DNA from: Parahaliea mediterranea
GTDB lineage: Bacteria; Pseudomonadota; Gammaproteobacteria; Pseudomonadales; Halieaceae
Direction: 5' to 3'
NCBI RefSeq assembly: GCF_017255185.1
Contig: NZ_JAFKCZ010000017.1
Coordinates: 39,737 to 103,736 of the forward strand
Length of the DNA stretch: 64,000 nt
A program made the position numbers and the translations under genes. Position 1 is the first letter of the stretch. Each line of letters starts with the position of its first letter. Below, piece by piece: positions 19,565 to 30,721 of this stretch. The notes beneath the pieces are model-generated. The model searched no databases. It was not told the DNA's origin and saw only the letters and a program-made list of their open reading frames with translations.

Positions 19565-21492
19565 ATGCCAGCTGTTGAACCCGAGAATTGGCAGGCGAGC
19601 GACAGCGCCGCCCTGTACGGCGTGGACGCCTGGGGCGCCGGCTATTACTCGGTCAATGAGCGCGGTGAGGTGCAGGTACACGTCGAGCACGAGGGCGCCC
19701 CGGTGGCGGTTTCGCTGCTCGACATCGTGCAGGGCATGCGCGCCCGCCACCTGGACATGCCCGCCGTGCTGCGGGTGCGCAACGTGCTGGACCACCGCAT
19801 CGCGGTGCTCAACGAGTCCTTCGCCCGCGCCATCCGCGAGGGCGGCTACGGCAATGTCTACCGCGGCGTGTTCCCGATCAAGGTCAACCAGCAGTGCCAT
19901 GTGATCGAGGAGATCGCCAACTACGGCCGCCGCTACCACCACGGCTTCGAGGCGGGCAGCAAGGCGGAGTTGATCATCGCCCTCAGCCAGCTGCGGGACA
20001 CCGAGAGCCTGGTGGTCTGCAACGGCTACAAGGACGCCGAATTCATCGACCTGGGACTGTACGCGCGGCGCATGGGCTACCCGGTGTTCTTCGTGCTGGA
20101 GTCCCTGCACGAGCTGCGCATGGTGATCGAGCGCAGCCGGCGCCTGCAAATCGCCCCCTTGATTGGCGTGCGCATGCGCAGCGCGGTGAAGGTCGACGGC
20201 CACTGGAGCCAGGACAGCGGCGACCGCTCGATCTTCGGCCTGTCCACCACCGCGCTGTTGCAGGTGGCGGCTGAACTGCGCGAGGCGGGCATGCTCGACT
20301 GCCTGCAGATGCTGCACTGCCACCTGGGTTCCCAGGTGCCGAATATCCGCAACGTGCGCAGCGGCGTGCTCGAGGCCTGCCAGTTCTACGCCGGGCTGGT
20401 GGCCGAGGGGGCGCCGATGGGCTACCTGGATCTGGGCGGCGGCCTGGCGGTGGACTACGAGGGCGCCAGCGCCAATACCACCCACAGCATGAACTACCAG
20501 CTCGACGAGTACTGCGTGAACATCGTGGAGACGGTGCGCGAGACCCTGGACCCGCTGGCCATCGCGCACCCGGTGCTGGTGTCGGAGTCCGGCCGCGCCA
20601 CCGTGGCCTATTCCTCCATGCTGCTGTTCAACGTGCTGGACGTGCGCGACTGCCTGCCCGGCCCGCTGCCGTCGGCGCCGCCGGAGGGCGGCTCGGAGCT
20701 GATCGCCCACCTGCTGGAGGTCCTGCAGCGGGTCTGCGCAAAGAACTACCAGGAGTGCTACAACGACGCCCTGTTCTACCGCGACGAGCTGCGCGAGCTG
20801 TTCCACCGCGGCCAGGCCAGCTTGCGCGACCGGGCCCTGGCGGAGGATCTCTGCCTGGCGGTGCTGCAGCGCATCAACGCGCTGCTGCCGCAACTCGAGC
20901 GCGTGCCGCCGGAGCTGGAGAGCCTGCCGGAGCAGCTCTCCGACATCTACTACGCCAACTTCAGCCTGTTCCAGTCGCTGCCGGACATCTGGGCGATCGA
21001 CCAGCTGTTTCCGATCATGCCCATTCACCGCCTGGCCGAATACCCCTCGCGGGAGGCGATCCTGGCGGATTTGACCTGCGACTGCGACGGGCGCATCGAC
21101 CGTTTCACGCTGCCCTCGGGGGAGCGCAGCACGCTGCCCCTGCACCCGCTGCGCGAGGGCGAGGGGGAGGACTACTATATCGGTGTCTTCCTGGTCGGGG
21201 CCTACCAGGAGACCCTCGGCGACTTGCACAATCTGTTCGGGGACACCAATGTGGTCAATGTGGCGGTCAACCCGGACGGCAGTTTCGATTTCGCCCGCGA
21301 GTTTCACGGCGACAGCATCGCGGATGTGCTGAGCTACGTCGAATACGAGCCCAAGCACATGCAGGAGCAGTTCCGCCGGGTGGCGGAAGAGGCGGTGCGC
21401 TCGGGCCGCATCAGCGTCGAGGAGCGCCAGCGCATCCTGCAGGCGTTTCGCGACAGCCTGCAGGGCTACACTTACTTTGAGAAGGAGGGTTC

Positions 21493-21505
<13 letters not shown>
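19565..21505 (+). CDS. speA: Biosynthetic arginine decarboxylase
   Basis: PLP-dependent decarboxylase producing agmatine from arginine, the first step of putrescine supply. It has 646 residues, close to the E. coli length (658). The PLP lysine is in FPIKVNQ (~105), with GFEAGSKAEL, LHCHLGSQVPNI and YLDLGGGLAVDYEG following, and the C-terminal active-site region is present. ATG 19565 lies 9 bases after GGAGG; ATG 19556 touches the ribosome site and is rejected. Its 3' end overlaps the next gene by 13 bases, tying it to spermidine synthesis. Confidence 0.95.
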
Positions 21506-22713
<1,208 letters not shown>

Positions 22714-22716
22714 GGC

Positions 22717-23892
22717 GTGGAAATCCACCAGTTCACCGATTTCTCGCGCCTGGACACCGCGCGCCTGCCGTCGCCCTGCTACGTGGTGGACGAGGTGGCG
22801 GTGGAGCGCAACCTGCGCATCCTGGCGGGGGTCGCCGAGGCCAGCGGGGCGAAGGTCCTGTCCGCCCTCAAGGCCTTCAGCATGTGGCACTTCGCGCCCC
22901 TGGTGTCGCGCTACCTCAGCGGCACCTGCGCCAGCGGCCTGCACGAGGCGCGGCTCGGCAGGGAGCACTACGGCGGCGAGGTGCACGTATTCGGCGCCGC
23001 CTACAGCGAGCCGGACCTGGCCGAGATCCTGGCCATCGCCGATCACGTGGTGTTCAACAGTTGCGGCCAGTGGCAGCGCTTTCAGCCCCAGGTGCGCGCG
23101 GCGCTGGCGGGGCGGCCCGAGCTGCGTTTCGGCCTGCGCATCAATCCCGAACACTCCGAGGGCGCGGTGCCGATCTACGACCCCTGCGCCCCGGGCTCGC
23201 GCCTGGGCATTCCCCTGTCGCAGCTCGACGAGCGCGCCCTGGAAGGCATCAGCGGGCTGCATTTCCACACCCTCTGCGAGCAGGATTTCCCGCCGCTTGA
23301 GCGCACCCTGGCGGCGGTGGAGGAGCGCTTCGGCCACCTGTTGCCGCGGATGGAGTGGGTGAACTTTGGCGGCGGCCACCACATCACCCGGCCCGACTAC
23401 CAGGTGGATGCCCTGGTGGCGTGCATTCGCGACTTCGCCGCGCGCCACCGGGTGCAGGTCTACCTGGAACCGGGGGAGGCGGTGGCGATCGGCACCGGGG
23501 CGCTGGTCACCACGGTGCTGGACACCACCTGGAACGCCGTCGACCAGGCCATTCTCGACACCTCGGCCACCTGCCACATGCCGGACGTGCTGGAGATGCC
23601 CTACCGGCCGGGCATTCTCGGCGCCGGCGAGCCCGGCGAGCGGGGGTGCGACTACCGCCTGGGCGGCTTGACCTGCCTGGCGGGCGACGTGATCGGCGAC
23701 TACAGCTTCGACGCCCCGCTGCAGGTGGGGCAGCGGCTGGTGTTCCAGGACATGGCCCACTACACCATGGTCAAGACCACCACCTTCAACGGCACCCGGT
23801 TGCCGGCGATCGCGGTGTGGAACTCCCAGACCGACGAGCTGCGGGTGATCCGCGAGTTTGGCTACGAGGACTTCCGCGGCCGCTTGTCCTAG
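22717..23892 (+). CDS. nspC: Carboxynorspermidine decarboxylase
   Basis: PLP fold-III decarboxylase converting carboxy(nor)spermidine to (nor)spermidine. It has 391 residues, starting with GTG 3 bases after the upstream stop. Landmarks are SPCYVVDE at the N-terminus, the PLP Lys in VLSALKAFS (~45), the HFHTLCEQ motif, WVNFGGGHHITRPDY, and the second active-site Cys in ILDTSATCHMPD. Together with the upstream gene it completes the S-adenosylmethionine-independent spermidine route. It ends 9 bases before an inverted-repeat element. Confidence 0.93.
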   Translation: MEIHQFTDFSRLDTARLPSPCYVVDEVAVERNLRILAGVAEASGAKVLSALKAFSMWHFAPLVSRYLSGTCASGLHEARLGREHYGGEVHVFGAAYSEPDLAEILAIADHVVFNSCGQWQRFQPQVRAALAGRPELRFGLRINPEHSEGAVPIYDPCAPGSRLGIPLSQLDERALEGISGLHFHTLCEQDFPPLERTLAAVEERFGHLLPRMEWVNFGGGHHITRPDYQVDALVACIRDFAARHRVQVYLEPGEAVAIGTGALVTTVLDTTWNAVDQAILDTSATCHMPDVLEMPYRPGILGAGEPGERGCDYRLGGLTCLAGDVIGDYSFDAPLQVGQRLVFQDMAHYTMVKTTTFNGTRLPAIAVWNSQTDELRVIREFGYEDFRGRLS

Positions 23893-23901
23893 CCGAAAAG
23901 C

Positions 23902-23966
23902 GGCCGAATGAATTCGGCCCTACACAAATTCCGCCCCGCCCCCTGTAGGGCCGAATTCATTCGGCC
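23902..23966. repeat. REP-like inverted repeat between convergent genes
   Basis: Two 23-base arms (23902-23924 and 23944-23966) are exact reverse complements, separated by 19 bases. Each arm is itself a near-palindrome built on GGCCGAAT-GA-ATTCGGCC, so single-strand folding could give one long or two short hairpins. It occupies the gap between nspC and the YCII gene and could serve as a bidirectional terminator. The form resembles dispersed REP/BIME elements; no second copy was noticed in the window. Confidence 0.85.
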
Positions 23967-24001
23967 ATCCCCGCCGAATCCCACCCCCATTCCGGGCCGT
24001 C

Positions 24002-24352
24002 TCAATCCGCCGCCTCCGGCCCCGGGTCCAGCTCCCGCACCGGCCGCACCTCGATACTGCCGATGCGCGCCGGGGGAATCCTCGCCGCCTTGTCCAGGGC
24101 CTCGTTGAGGTCGCGGGCCTCCAGCAGGTAGAAGCCGGCGAGCTGTTCCTTGGTCTCGGCGAAGGGGCCGTCGGTCACCGAGACCTGGCCGTTGCGCACC
24201 CGCACGGTGGTGGCCGTGGCCACCTCCCGCAGCGCGTGTCCGGCGAGAAAATGCCCGCTGTCCTGCAGGCCGGCGGCGCAGGCCATGCACTCGCGGTCGT
24301 CGATAGTGGCCATCTTGGCTTCCTCGCCATAGACCAGGCACAGGTATTTCAT
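24002..24352 (-). CDS. YCII/DGPF-domain protein
   Basis: A 116-residue single-domain protein: MKYLCLVYGEE start, DGPFAETKEQLAGFYLLEA (the DGPF signature, ~61-79), and IGSIEVRPVREL near the end. YCII-related proteins are ferredoxin-like folds regularly encoded beside ECF42-type sigma factors, as here (59 bases downstream of one). The biochemical function is unknown. It is the last gene of a four-gene minus-strand unit. Confidence 0.9.
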   Translation of the reverse strand: MKYLCLVYGEEAKMATIDDRECMACAAGLQDSGHFLAGHALREVATATTVRVRNGQVSVTDGPFAETKEQLAGFYLLEARDLNEALDKAARIPPARIGSIEVRPVRELDPGPEAAD

Positions 24353-24411
24353 GGTGTCTCCTTGCTGTCGGTGATCGCGTATTCGTCGTTGGTAGTCGGG
24401 TAGGGGGGCGC

Positions 24412-25689
24412 CTATTCGACAGGCCGGTGTCGATTTTCCGGCGCCGCCCCCTCCAGCGCCGCGATACGACCGGCCAGGAAGCGCTGTTCGGGCGCCTGTT
24501 GCGCCAGCTCCAGGGCCCGGCGGTAGGCCGCCAGGGCCTCCCCGGAGCGCCCCAGCTGGCGCAGGAAGTCGGCCCGCGCGGCGTGCAGCAGGTGGTAGCG
24601 ATCCAGCGCCCCCTCCGCGGCGAGTTCGGCGACCAGGGCCTCCCCGGCGGCGGGGCCGTCGCGCATGCCCACCGCAACGGCGCGGTTGAGTTCGATCACC
24701 GGGGAGGGCGACAGGGCCAGCAGCAGGTCGTAGAGGCCGACGATCTCGCGCCAGTCGGTGGCATCGAAGGAGGGCGCGCCGGCGTGCACCGCGGCGATCG
24801 CGGCCTGGAGCGCATAGGGGCCGTGGCCGCCCGCGCGCAGCGCCGCGGTCACCAGTGCCTCGCCCCGCGCGATCAGCTCGCGATCCCAGCGCTCGCGATC
24901 CTGGTCCGCCAGCAGCACCAGGTCGCCCGCCGCATCGGTGCGCGTGGCGCGCCGCGATTCCTGCAGCAGCATCAGCGCCAGCAGGCCGCGGGTTTCGGCG
25001 TGGGGCAGCAATTCCAGCAGCAGCTCCGCCAGGCGGACCGCCTCGCGGACGAGTTCGGGGGCGCCGAGCTCGGCGCCGCGACTGCTGGAATAGCCCTCGT
25101 TGTACAGCAGGTAGATGACTTGCAGGACGGTTTGCAGGCGCTCCTCCAGCGCCGCGCCGGCGGGCACCTCGAAGGCGATGGCGGCGTCGCGGATCTTGGC
25201 CTTGGCGCGCACGATGCGCTGGGCCAGGGTGGGCACCGGGACCAGGAACGCGCTGGCGATGGCCTCGGTGCTCAGGTCGCAGACCTCGCGCAGGGTCAGC
25301 GCCACCCGCGCGGGCTCGGCCAGGGCCGGGTGGCAGCAGGTGAAAATCAGGCGCAGGCGGTCGTCTTCCAGCGCGTTGTCGGCGAGGTCCGCCGGGTCCG
25401 GGGCCTCCGCCATCAGCGCGTCGCCGATCTGGTCCAGCTTGTCCCGATGGCGCGACTGGCGGCGCAGGGCATCGATGGCCTTGAAGCGTCCCGCCGACAC
25501 CAGCCAGGCCCGGGGGTTGTCCGGGATGCCGCTCTCGGGCCACTGCTCCAGGGCGGCGCGGAAGGCCTCCTGCAGGGCCTCCTCGGCCAGCTGCATGTCG
25601 CCGAGCAGGCGGATCAGGCTGGCGTAGATGCGCCGGGACTCCTCGCGGTAGAGGGCTTCGATACGCCGCCGGGCGAGCGCGGCGCTCAC
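24412..25689 (-). CDS. ECF42-like RNA polymerase sigma factor with C-terminal TPR extension
   Basis: A 425-residue protein from GTG 25689. Residues ~1-165 hold sigma region 2 (YREESRRIYASLIRLLGD, with NPRAWLVSAGRFKAIDALRR) and region 4 (LTLREVCDLSTEAIASAFLVPVPTLAQRIVRAK). The long C-terminal extension (~185-425) includes VIYLLYNEGYSSS, EAVRLAELL and TPR-like helical repeats ending in LAAYRRALELAQQAPEQRFLAGRIAALEG. This length and the adjacent YCII gene are typical of ECF42 sigma factors, which lack a classical anti-sigma. It overlaps the upstream gene by 4 bases. Confidence 0.9.
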   Translation of the reverse strand: MSAALARRRIEALYREESRRIYASLIRLLGDMQLAEEALQEAFRAALEQWPESGIPDNPRAWLVSAGRFKAIDALRRQSRHRDKLDQIGDALMAEAPDPADLADNALEDDRLRLIFTCCHPALAEPARVALTLREVCDLSTEAIASAFLVPVPTLAQRIVRAKAKIRDAAIAFEVPAGAALEERLQTVLQVIYLLYNEGYSSSRGAELGAPELVREAVRLAELLLELLPHAETRGLLALMLLQESRRATRTDAAGDLVLLADQDRERWDRELIARGEALVTAALRAGGHGPYALQAAIAAVHAGAPSFDATDWREIVGLYDLLLALSPSPVIELNRAVAVGMRDGPAAGEALVAELAAEGALDRYHLLHAARADFLRQLGRSGEALAAYRRALELAQQAPEQRFLAGRIAALEGAAPENRHRPVE

Positions 25690-26198
25690 TGCCTGTGTTC
25701 CCCCTGGTGCAGGGCGAATTCGCGGGCGGCCCGGCCGCGGTCCGGGTCGGCCCGGGTCGGGATGCGTTCCAGCGCTGCTAGGTAGTCCGCGGGCAGGTCC
25801 GCCTCGCGGGCGCCCCGCAGGACGTGGTGCAGATACCAGTCGAAGGGTAGCAGCGCGGCCTCGATGGCGGTGGCGTAGTAGGTGAAGGCGCGGTGGATCC
25901 CGCCGTCGGTGCCGGTCAGGGTCACATCCTTGATTTCGTAGCCCGCGCCCAGGCCCTCGATGCGGTCCAGTACCGCCTTGTCGGTCGCGGCCAGCTGGTA
26001 CAGCACACCCCATACCCGATCACCGTCATTTCCGGTGTGCCAGGCGTCGCACTTGGCCGAGCCGTCGTGGCCCGCCTTGTGGAAGCGCAGCAGGTGCCGC
26101 GGCAGGTAGTGGCGCCCGCGGGAGCGCGCCGAGGGCGCGCGCGCCAGCAGCCGCGCCGCGGACATGTTGGAACCGTAGGCAAAATAGAACAACGGCAA
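25686..26198 (-). CDS. Gamma-glutamylcyclotransferase-like protein
   Basis: A 170-residue protein starting MPLFYFAYGSNMS, the YGSN substrate-binding loop of the AIG2/GGCT fold, and containing VWGVLYQLAATDKAVLDRIEG, where the Glu is the expected catalytic acid. GGCT enzymes release 5-oxoproline from gamma-glutamyl compounds; the real substrate here is not known. It lies 3 bases downstream of the thioesterase gene and overlaps the sigma-factor start (GTGA). Confidence 0.85.
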   Translation of the reverse strand: MPLFYFAYGSNMSAARLLARAPSARSRGRHYLPRHLLRFHKAGHDGSAKCDAWHTGNDGDRVWGVLYQLAATDKAVLDRIEGLGAGYEIKDVTLTGTDGGIHRAFTYYATAIEAALLPFDWYLHHVLRGAREADLPADYLAALERIPTRADPDRGRAAREFALHQGEHRQ

Positions 26199-26201
26199 TC
26201 C

Positions 26202-27035
26202 CTACTCCTTGTAGTACACCACCTGATGGGTGGTGGCCAGCAGCGCGCCCCCCGCGCCCCACAGTTCGCCGCTGTGGTCGAAATAGCCATTGTGGAAGCG
26301 CTTGCCCCGGGCCCGGCACAACAGGTGGGCATCCCCCTGGTCGGCCAGCTCGCCGGCGTCGGCGTGGAAGTAGGTGCTGAGGCTGATCGTACCCACCGGC
26401 ACGAAGGTGGGGCGACGCACGAAAATCCGTGGAAAGAAAACGTCCGACAGGGCCAGCAGGGCGGGGAAATCGAGGGGCCGGGCCGGCAGGTCCCGGGCCC
26501 ACAGCAGGGTCTCGGAACTGTCCTGCGCGCGCGGCGAGTCGGCGAGGAAGCTCATGCCCCCGGAGATCACCCGGATGTCGTAGTTGGCCACCCATGCCGG
26601 CAGGTCGCGGCTGTCGATGGGCGGGTAATGTCCGGGGCCGGCCACCTCGGGGCGCGCCGCCTCCTGGGCCGACCACGTTTCCCGGCGACGGGCGAACACC
26701 GCGGTGGCGGTGAGGGGGATTGACCCGTCCTGGTGCAGCTCCAGTGCCCAGTGCTGCGATGAGCGGTTGGTGATGGTGGGGCGGGCGTGAATCTCAAAGG
26801 GCGTTTGCGCCACCGGTCCGCCAAAGTTGACAGTGATCGCAAGGGGGTCGCCCAGGCGCCGTTCGTGCATGCAGGGCGCCCGCAGCAGGCAGGCCGCGAG
26901 CACGCCGCCGAAGGGGCCGATGAAATTGGCGTAGGCGGGCGGAATACAACCCTGAAAACGGTCATCCGACAGCGCCTCCAGTGTCGTGGCGGCATCCAGT
27001 GGGTGTAGTGCGGGGACGGTGGCCGGTGACTCCAT
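26202..27035 (-). CDS. Thioesterase-fold acyl-CoA hydrolase family protein
   Basis: A 277-residue protein with two hot-dog halves (TesB-like). Segments include GGVLAACLLRA, PLAITVNFGGPVAQTPFEI, STYFHADAGELA and, near the end, FHNGYFDHSGELWGAGGALLATTHQVVYYKE. It probably hydrolyses acyl-CoA, but the chain-length preference is unknown. ATG 27035 is chosen over the longer open frame, because the upstream extension is low-complexity. It is the first gene of the unit that ends with the YCII gene. Confidence 0.78.
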   Translation of the reverse strand: MESPATVPALHPLDAATTLEALSDDRFQGCIPPAYANFIGPFGGVLAACLLRAPCMHERRLGDPLAITVNFGGPVAQTPFEIHARPTITNRSSQHWALELHQDGSIPLTATAVFARRRETWSAQEAARPEVAGPGHYPPIDSRDLPAWVANYDIRVISGGMSFLADSPRAQDSSETLLWARDLPARPLDFPALLALSDVFFPRIFVRRPTFVPVGTISLSTYFHADAGELADQGDAHLLCRARGKRFHNGYFDHSGELWGAGGALLATTHQVVYYKE

Positions 27036-27516
27036 GCCGATACTCTCTCTTACTCTCGCTGTCGGGGAAGCGGGCTTTATACCAGCCCGGTTTTGTCCCT
27101 GGCAACCGCGGCGGGGGGACGGGTTTTGCGCGCGCCGCAATCGTTTTTGGCCAGGGGCGTGCCCGGATGGGGAATAAAAATTGCATCGTATCCCGGGCGC
27201 GGTCGCGACCGCGCCGCGGGGCCGCGGATCGGGAGTCGGGAGCTGCAAAATGGCGCCGCGGTGGCTGTTTTTGGTGCGCGAAGGCCGGGTTCGTCGCGAG
27301 GGCCGCGCGCGCTGCGCGGCAGCGGAAGGAGAGCAAAACAGGATGCGTGGAATTGCAAAAACCGAGGCGCGTAACGTTCCTATTAAAAAACGCTTTATGC
27401 GCAAAATCACGCATTTTATTTTTTAATATCTGCCTACTTATACGGGGAATTTCCTGTATGCTGAGATTGAGTCTTCAGTGGTTTTCTTTGTCTACGGGAC
27501 AGGGAGGAATAGAACA
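27036..27516. other. 480-base divergent gap with palindromes and AT-rich block
   Basis: The gap lies between the thioesterase (minus) and prkA (plus). It holds a perfect 18-base palindrome GCGCGGTCGCGACCGCGC (27197-27214), abutted by CCGCGGGGCCGCGG (27214-27227). The segment ~27360-27480 is sharply AT-richer (poly-A, TTTTATTTTTTAATAT), followed by a possible -10 box TATGCT (27457-27462) near the prkA start. No open frame here has convincing coding character. Confidence 0.6.
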
Positions 27517-29439
27517 ATGAGCCTATTCGATCACTACCAGGACCGCTACGAATCGACGCGCGAGGAGGACTACAGCCTTCAGGAATACCTGGAGCTGTGC
27601 AAGTCCGAACCCAGCGCCTACGCCACGGCGGCGGAGCGGATGCTGCTGGCCATTGGCGAGCCCGAGTTAGTGGACACTTCGAAAGACCCCCGCCTGAGCC
27701 GCATCTTCGCCAACAAGATGATCAAGCGTTACGCCGCCTTCAGCGAGTTCTACGGCATGGAGGAGGCGGTGCAGAAAATCGTCTCCTACTTCCGCCACGC
27801 GGCCCAGGGCCTGGAGGAGCGCAAGCAGATCCTCTACCTGCTCGGCCCGGTGGGGGGCGGCAAGTCCTCGCTGGCGGAGCGCCTCAAGCAGCTGATGGAA
27901 AAGCAGCCCATCTACTGTATCAAGGGCTCGCCGGTGTTCGAGTCGCCGCTGGGCCTGTTCAACGCCGAGGAAGACGCGCACATCCTCGAGGAGGAGTACA
28001 ACATTCCCAGCCGCTACCTGAAAGCGGTCATGTCGCCCTGGGCGGTCAAGCGCCTGCACGAGTACCACGGCGATATCAGCAAGTTCCGCGTGGTCAAGGT
28101 GTTCCCCTCGATCCTCGACCAGGTGGGCATTTCCAAGACCGAGCCCGGCGACGAAAACAACCAGGATATCTCCGCCCTGGTGGGCAAGATCGATATCCGC
28201 AAGCTCGAGCACTACGCCCAGAGCGACCCCGACGCCTACTCCTTCTCCGGTGGCATGTGCCGCGCCAACCAGGGCCTGATGGAATTCGTGGAAATGTTCA
28301 AGGCGCCGATCAAGGTGCTGCACCCGCTGCTGACCGCGACCCAGGAGGGTAACTACAACGGCACCGAGAGCATCGGCGGCATCCCCTTCGAGGGCATCGT
28401 GCTGGCCCACTCCAACGAGTCCGAGTGGCAGAATTTCAAGAACAACAAAAACAACGAGGCCTTCATCGACCGGGTCAATATCGTCAAGGTGCCGTACTGC
28501 CTGCGGGTGAGCGAGGAGATCGAGATCTACCGCAAGCTGCTGCAGAACAGCTCCCTGTCCGCGGCGCCCTGCGCGCCCGATACCCTGGATATCCTGGCCC
28601 AGTTCAGCGTGCTGTCGCGGCTCAAGGAGCCGGAGAATTCCAGCATCTACTCCAAGATGCGCATCTATAACGGCGAGTCCCTCAAGGACCGGGATCCGAA
28701 GGCCAAGTCAATCCAGGAGTACCGCGATAACGCCGGGGTCAACGAGGGCATGGACGGCCTGTCCACGCGCTTCGCCTTCAAGGTGCTGTCCCAGGTGTTC
28801 AACTTCGACGCGGTGGAAGTCGCCGCCAACCCGGTGCACCTGCTGTACGTGCTGGAAACCGCCATCGAGCAGGAGCAGTTTCCCCAGGATACCCACGACC
28901 GCTACCTGAATTTCATCAAGGAGTGGCTGACCCCCAATTACGTGGAGTTCATCGGCAAGGAGATCCAGACCGCCTACCTGGAGAGCTACACCGAGTACGG
29001 CCAGAACCTGTTCGACCGCTACGTCACCTACGCCGATTTCTGGGTGCAGGACCAGGAGTACCGCGATCCCGAAACCGGCGAGATCCTCAGCCGTTCGGCC
29101 CTCAACGACGAGCTGGAAAAAATCGAGAAGCCGGCCGGCATCAGCAATCCCAAGGATTTCCGCAGCGAGATCGTCAACTTCACGCTGCGCGCGCGGGCCA
29201 GTAACGAGGGCCGCAATCCCAAGTGGACCAGCTACGAGAAACTGCGCACCGTGATCGAGAAGAAAATGTTCGCCAGCACCGAGGATCTGCTGCCGGTCAT
29301 TTCCTTCAACGCCAAGGCCTCGGCGGAGGACCAGAAGAAACACTCCGATTTCGTGGCGCGCATGGTCGATCGCGGCTATACCGAGAAACAGGTGCGGCTG
29401 TTGTCGGAGTGGTATTTGCGGGTAAGGAAGTCGGCCTAG
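27517..29439 (+). CDS. prkA: PrkA serine protein kinase (YeaG-like)
   Basis: A 640-residue protein (E. coli YeaG is 644) with an N-terminal AAA+-like domain and a C-terminal kinase-like PrkA domain. [12 protein letters not shown] is the family N-terminus. Walker A is [16 protein letters not shown] (~108-123), and [19 protein letters not shown] and [10 protein letters not shown] are conserved segments. ATG 27517 follows AGGGAGGAAT. YeaG acts with YeaH in nutrient-stress and stationary-phase adaptation in enterobacteria; here the three genes prkA-yeaH-spoVR form one unit. Confidence 0.95.
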   Translation: MSLFDHYQDRYESTREEDYSLQEYLELCKSEPSAYATAAERMLLAIGEPELVDTSKDPRLSRIFANKMIKRYAAFSEFYGMEEAVQKIVSYFRHAAQGLEERKQILYLLGPVGGGKSSLAERLKQLMEKQPIYCIKGSPVFESPLGLFNAEEDAHILEEEYNIPSRYLKAVMSPWAVKRLHEYHGDISKFRVVKVFPSILDQVGISKTEPGDENNQDISALVGKIDIRKLEHYAQSDPDAYSFSGGMCRANQGLMEFVEMFKAPIKVLHPLLTATQEGNYNGTESIGGIPFEGIVLAHSNESEWQNFKNNKNNEAFIDRVNIVKVPYCLRVSEEIEIYRKLLQNSSLSAAPCAPDTLDILAQFSVLSRLKEPENSSIYSKMRIYNGESLKDRDPKAKSIQEYRDNAGVNEGMDGLSTRFAFKVLSQVFNFDAVEVAANPVHLLYVLETAIEQEQFPQDTHDRYLNFIKEWLTPNYVEFIGKEIQTAYLESYTEYGQNLFDRYVTYADFWVQDQEYRDPETGEILSRSALNDELEKIEKPAGISNPKDFRSEIVNFTLRARASNEGRNPKWTSYEKLRTVIEKKMFASTEDLLPVISFNAKASAEDQKKHSDFVARMVDRGYTEKQVRLLSEWYLRVRKSA

Positions 29440-29461
29440 CGCGCAGCGATCGGAGGACGAA

Positions 29462-30721
29462 GTGGGATTTCTGATTGATCGCAGGGACAACCCGAAGCAG
29501 AAGAGCGCCGTCAACCGGCAGCGCTTCCTGCGCCGCTATCGCGAGCAGATACAGCGTTCGGTCAGCGAAAACCTCAAGGGGCGCCACATCACCGACAACG
29601 AGCGCGGTGAAAAAATATCCATCCCCAGCAAGGACATCGGCGAACCCCAGTTTCACCACGGCCGCGGCGGCCGGGTCACCCACGTCGTGCCCGGCAACGA
29701 GGAGTACACCCGCGGCGACCGCATCCAGCGGCCCCAGGGCGGCGGCGGTGCCGGCGGCTCCCAGGGCAGCCCGGACGGGGAGGGCATGGACGAGTTCGTG
29801 TTCCAGATCAACCAGCAGGAATTCCTCGACGTGCTGTTTGACGACATGGAACTGCCCAACCTCACCAAGCGCCAGTTGTCCGGCCTGGAGGAATTCAAGC
29901 GCGTTCGCGGCGGCTTCGCCGCCGACGGCCCGCCCGCCAACCTCAGCGTGGTGCGCTCCATGCGTTCGGCCACCGCCCGGCGCATCGCCCTGGGCGCCGG
30001 CCGGCGCACCGAGCTGCGGGAATTGGAGCAGGAGCTCGCGGCACTGCCGCAAACTCCCGAGAACGAAGACCGCCGGGCGGAGATCGAGGCGCGCATCAAC
30101 GAGCTGCGCGACGCGCTGGCGCGCATTCCCTTTCTCGACGACGTCGACATCCGCTATCACCGGCACTACAACGAGCCGGTGCCCCATTCCAAGGCGGTCA
30201 TGTTCTGCCTGATGGACGTGTCGGGCTCCATGGACCAGTACACCAAGGACCTGGCCAAGCGGTTCTACATCCTGCTGTACCTGTTCCTGTCGCGCAATTA
30301 CGACCGCACCGAGATCGTGTTCATTCGCCACCACACCATCGCCAAGGAGGTCGACGAGGAGGAATTCTTCAACTCCCGGGAGACCGGGGGCACCGTGGTG
30401 TCCAGTGCCCTTGACTTGATGAAGCATATCGTCGAGGCCCGTTACTCGCCGAGCGAGTGGAACATTTACGGCGCCCAGGCCTCCGACGGCGACAACTGGC
30501 CGGACGACGCCCCGCGCTGCCTGAAACTGATCCACGAGCTGCTGCCGCTGTGCCAGTACTACGCCTACGTGGAGATCACCGAGAGCGGCGACAAACCCCT
30601 GTGGCACACCTATGCCGGCCTCGACAAGCAGTGGAAGGATGTCTTCGCCATGCAGCACATCACCGGCCCGGCGGACATCTACCCGGTTTTCCACGAACTG
30701 TTCCGGAAGCAGTCGGCATGA
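29462..30721 (+). CDS. yeaH: YeaH/DUF444 family protein
   Basis: A 419-residue protein with a VWA-like C-terminal half. The start is GTG, 22 bases after prkA, giving [25 protein letters not shown], as in E. coli YeaH. Other landmarks are [14 protein letters not shown], the MIDAS-like [13 protein letters not shown] (~242-254), [16 protein letters not shown] and AQASDGDNW. It probably partners the PrkA kinase. The end overlaps spoVR (ATGA). Confidence 0.95.
   Translation: MGFLIDRRDNPKQKSAVNRQRFLRRYREQIQRSVSENLKGRHITDNERGEKISIPSKDIGEPQFHHGRGGRVTHVVPGNEEYTRGDRIQRPQGGGGAGGSQGSPDGEGMDEFVFQINQQEFLDVLFDDMELPNLTKRQLSGLEEFKRVRGGFAADGPPANLSVVRSMRSATARRIALGAGRRTELRELEQELAALPQTPENEDRRAEIEARINELRDALARIPFLDDVDIRYHRHYNEPVPHSKAVMFCLMDVSGSMDQYTKDLAKRFYILLYLFLSRNYDRTEIVFIRHHTIAKEVDEEEFFNSRETGGTVVSSALDLMKHIVEARYSPSEWNIYGAQASDGDNWPDDAPRCLKLIHELLPLCQYYAYVEITESGDKPLWHTYAGLDKQWKDVFAMQHITGPADIYPVFHELFRKQSA

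Noticed and set aside
26429..27426. Several plus-strand open frames across the thioesterase gene and the gap before prkA
   Set aside because: They overlap the thioesterase on the other strand or consist of Arg/Gly/Ala-rich shadow translation with no ribosome site or motif.
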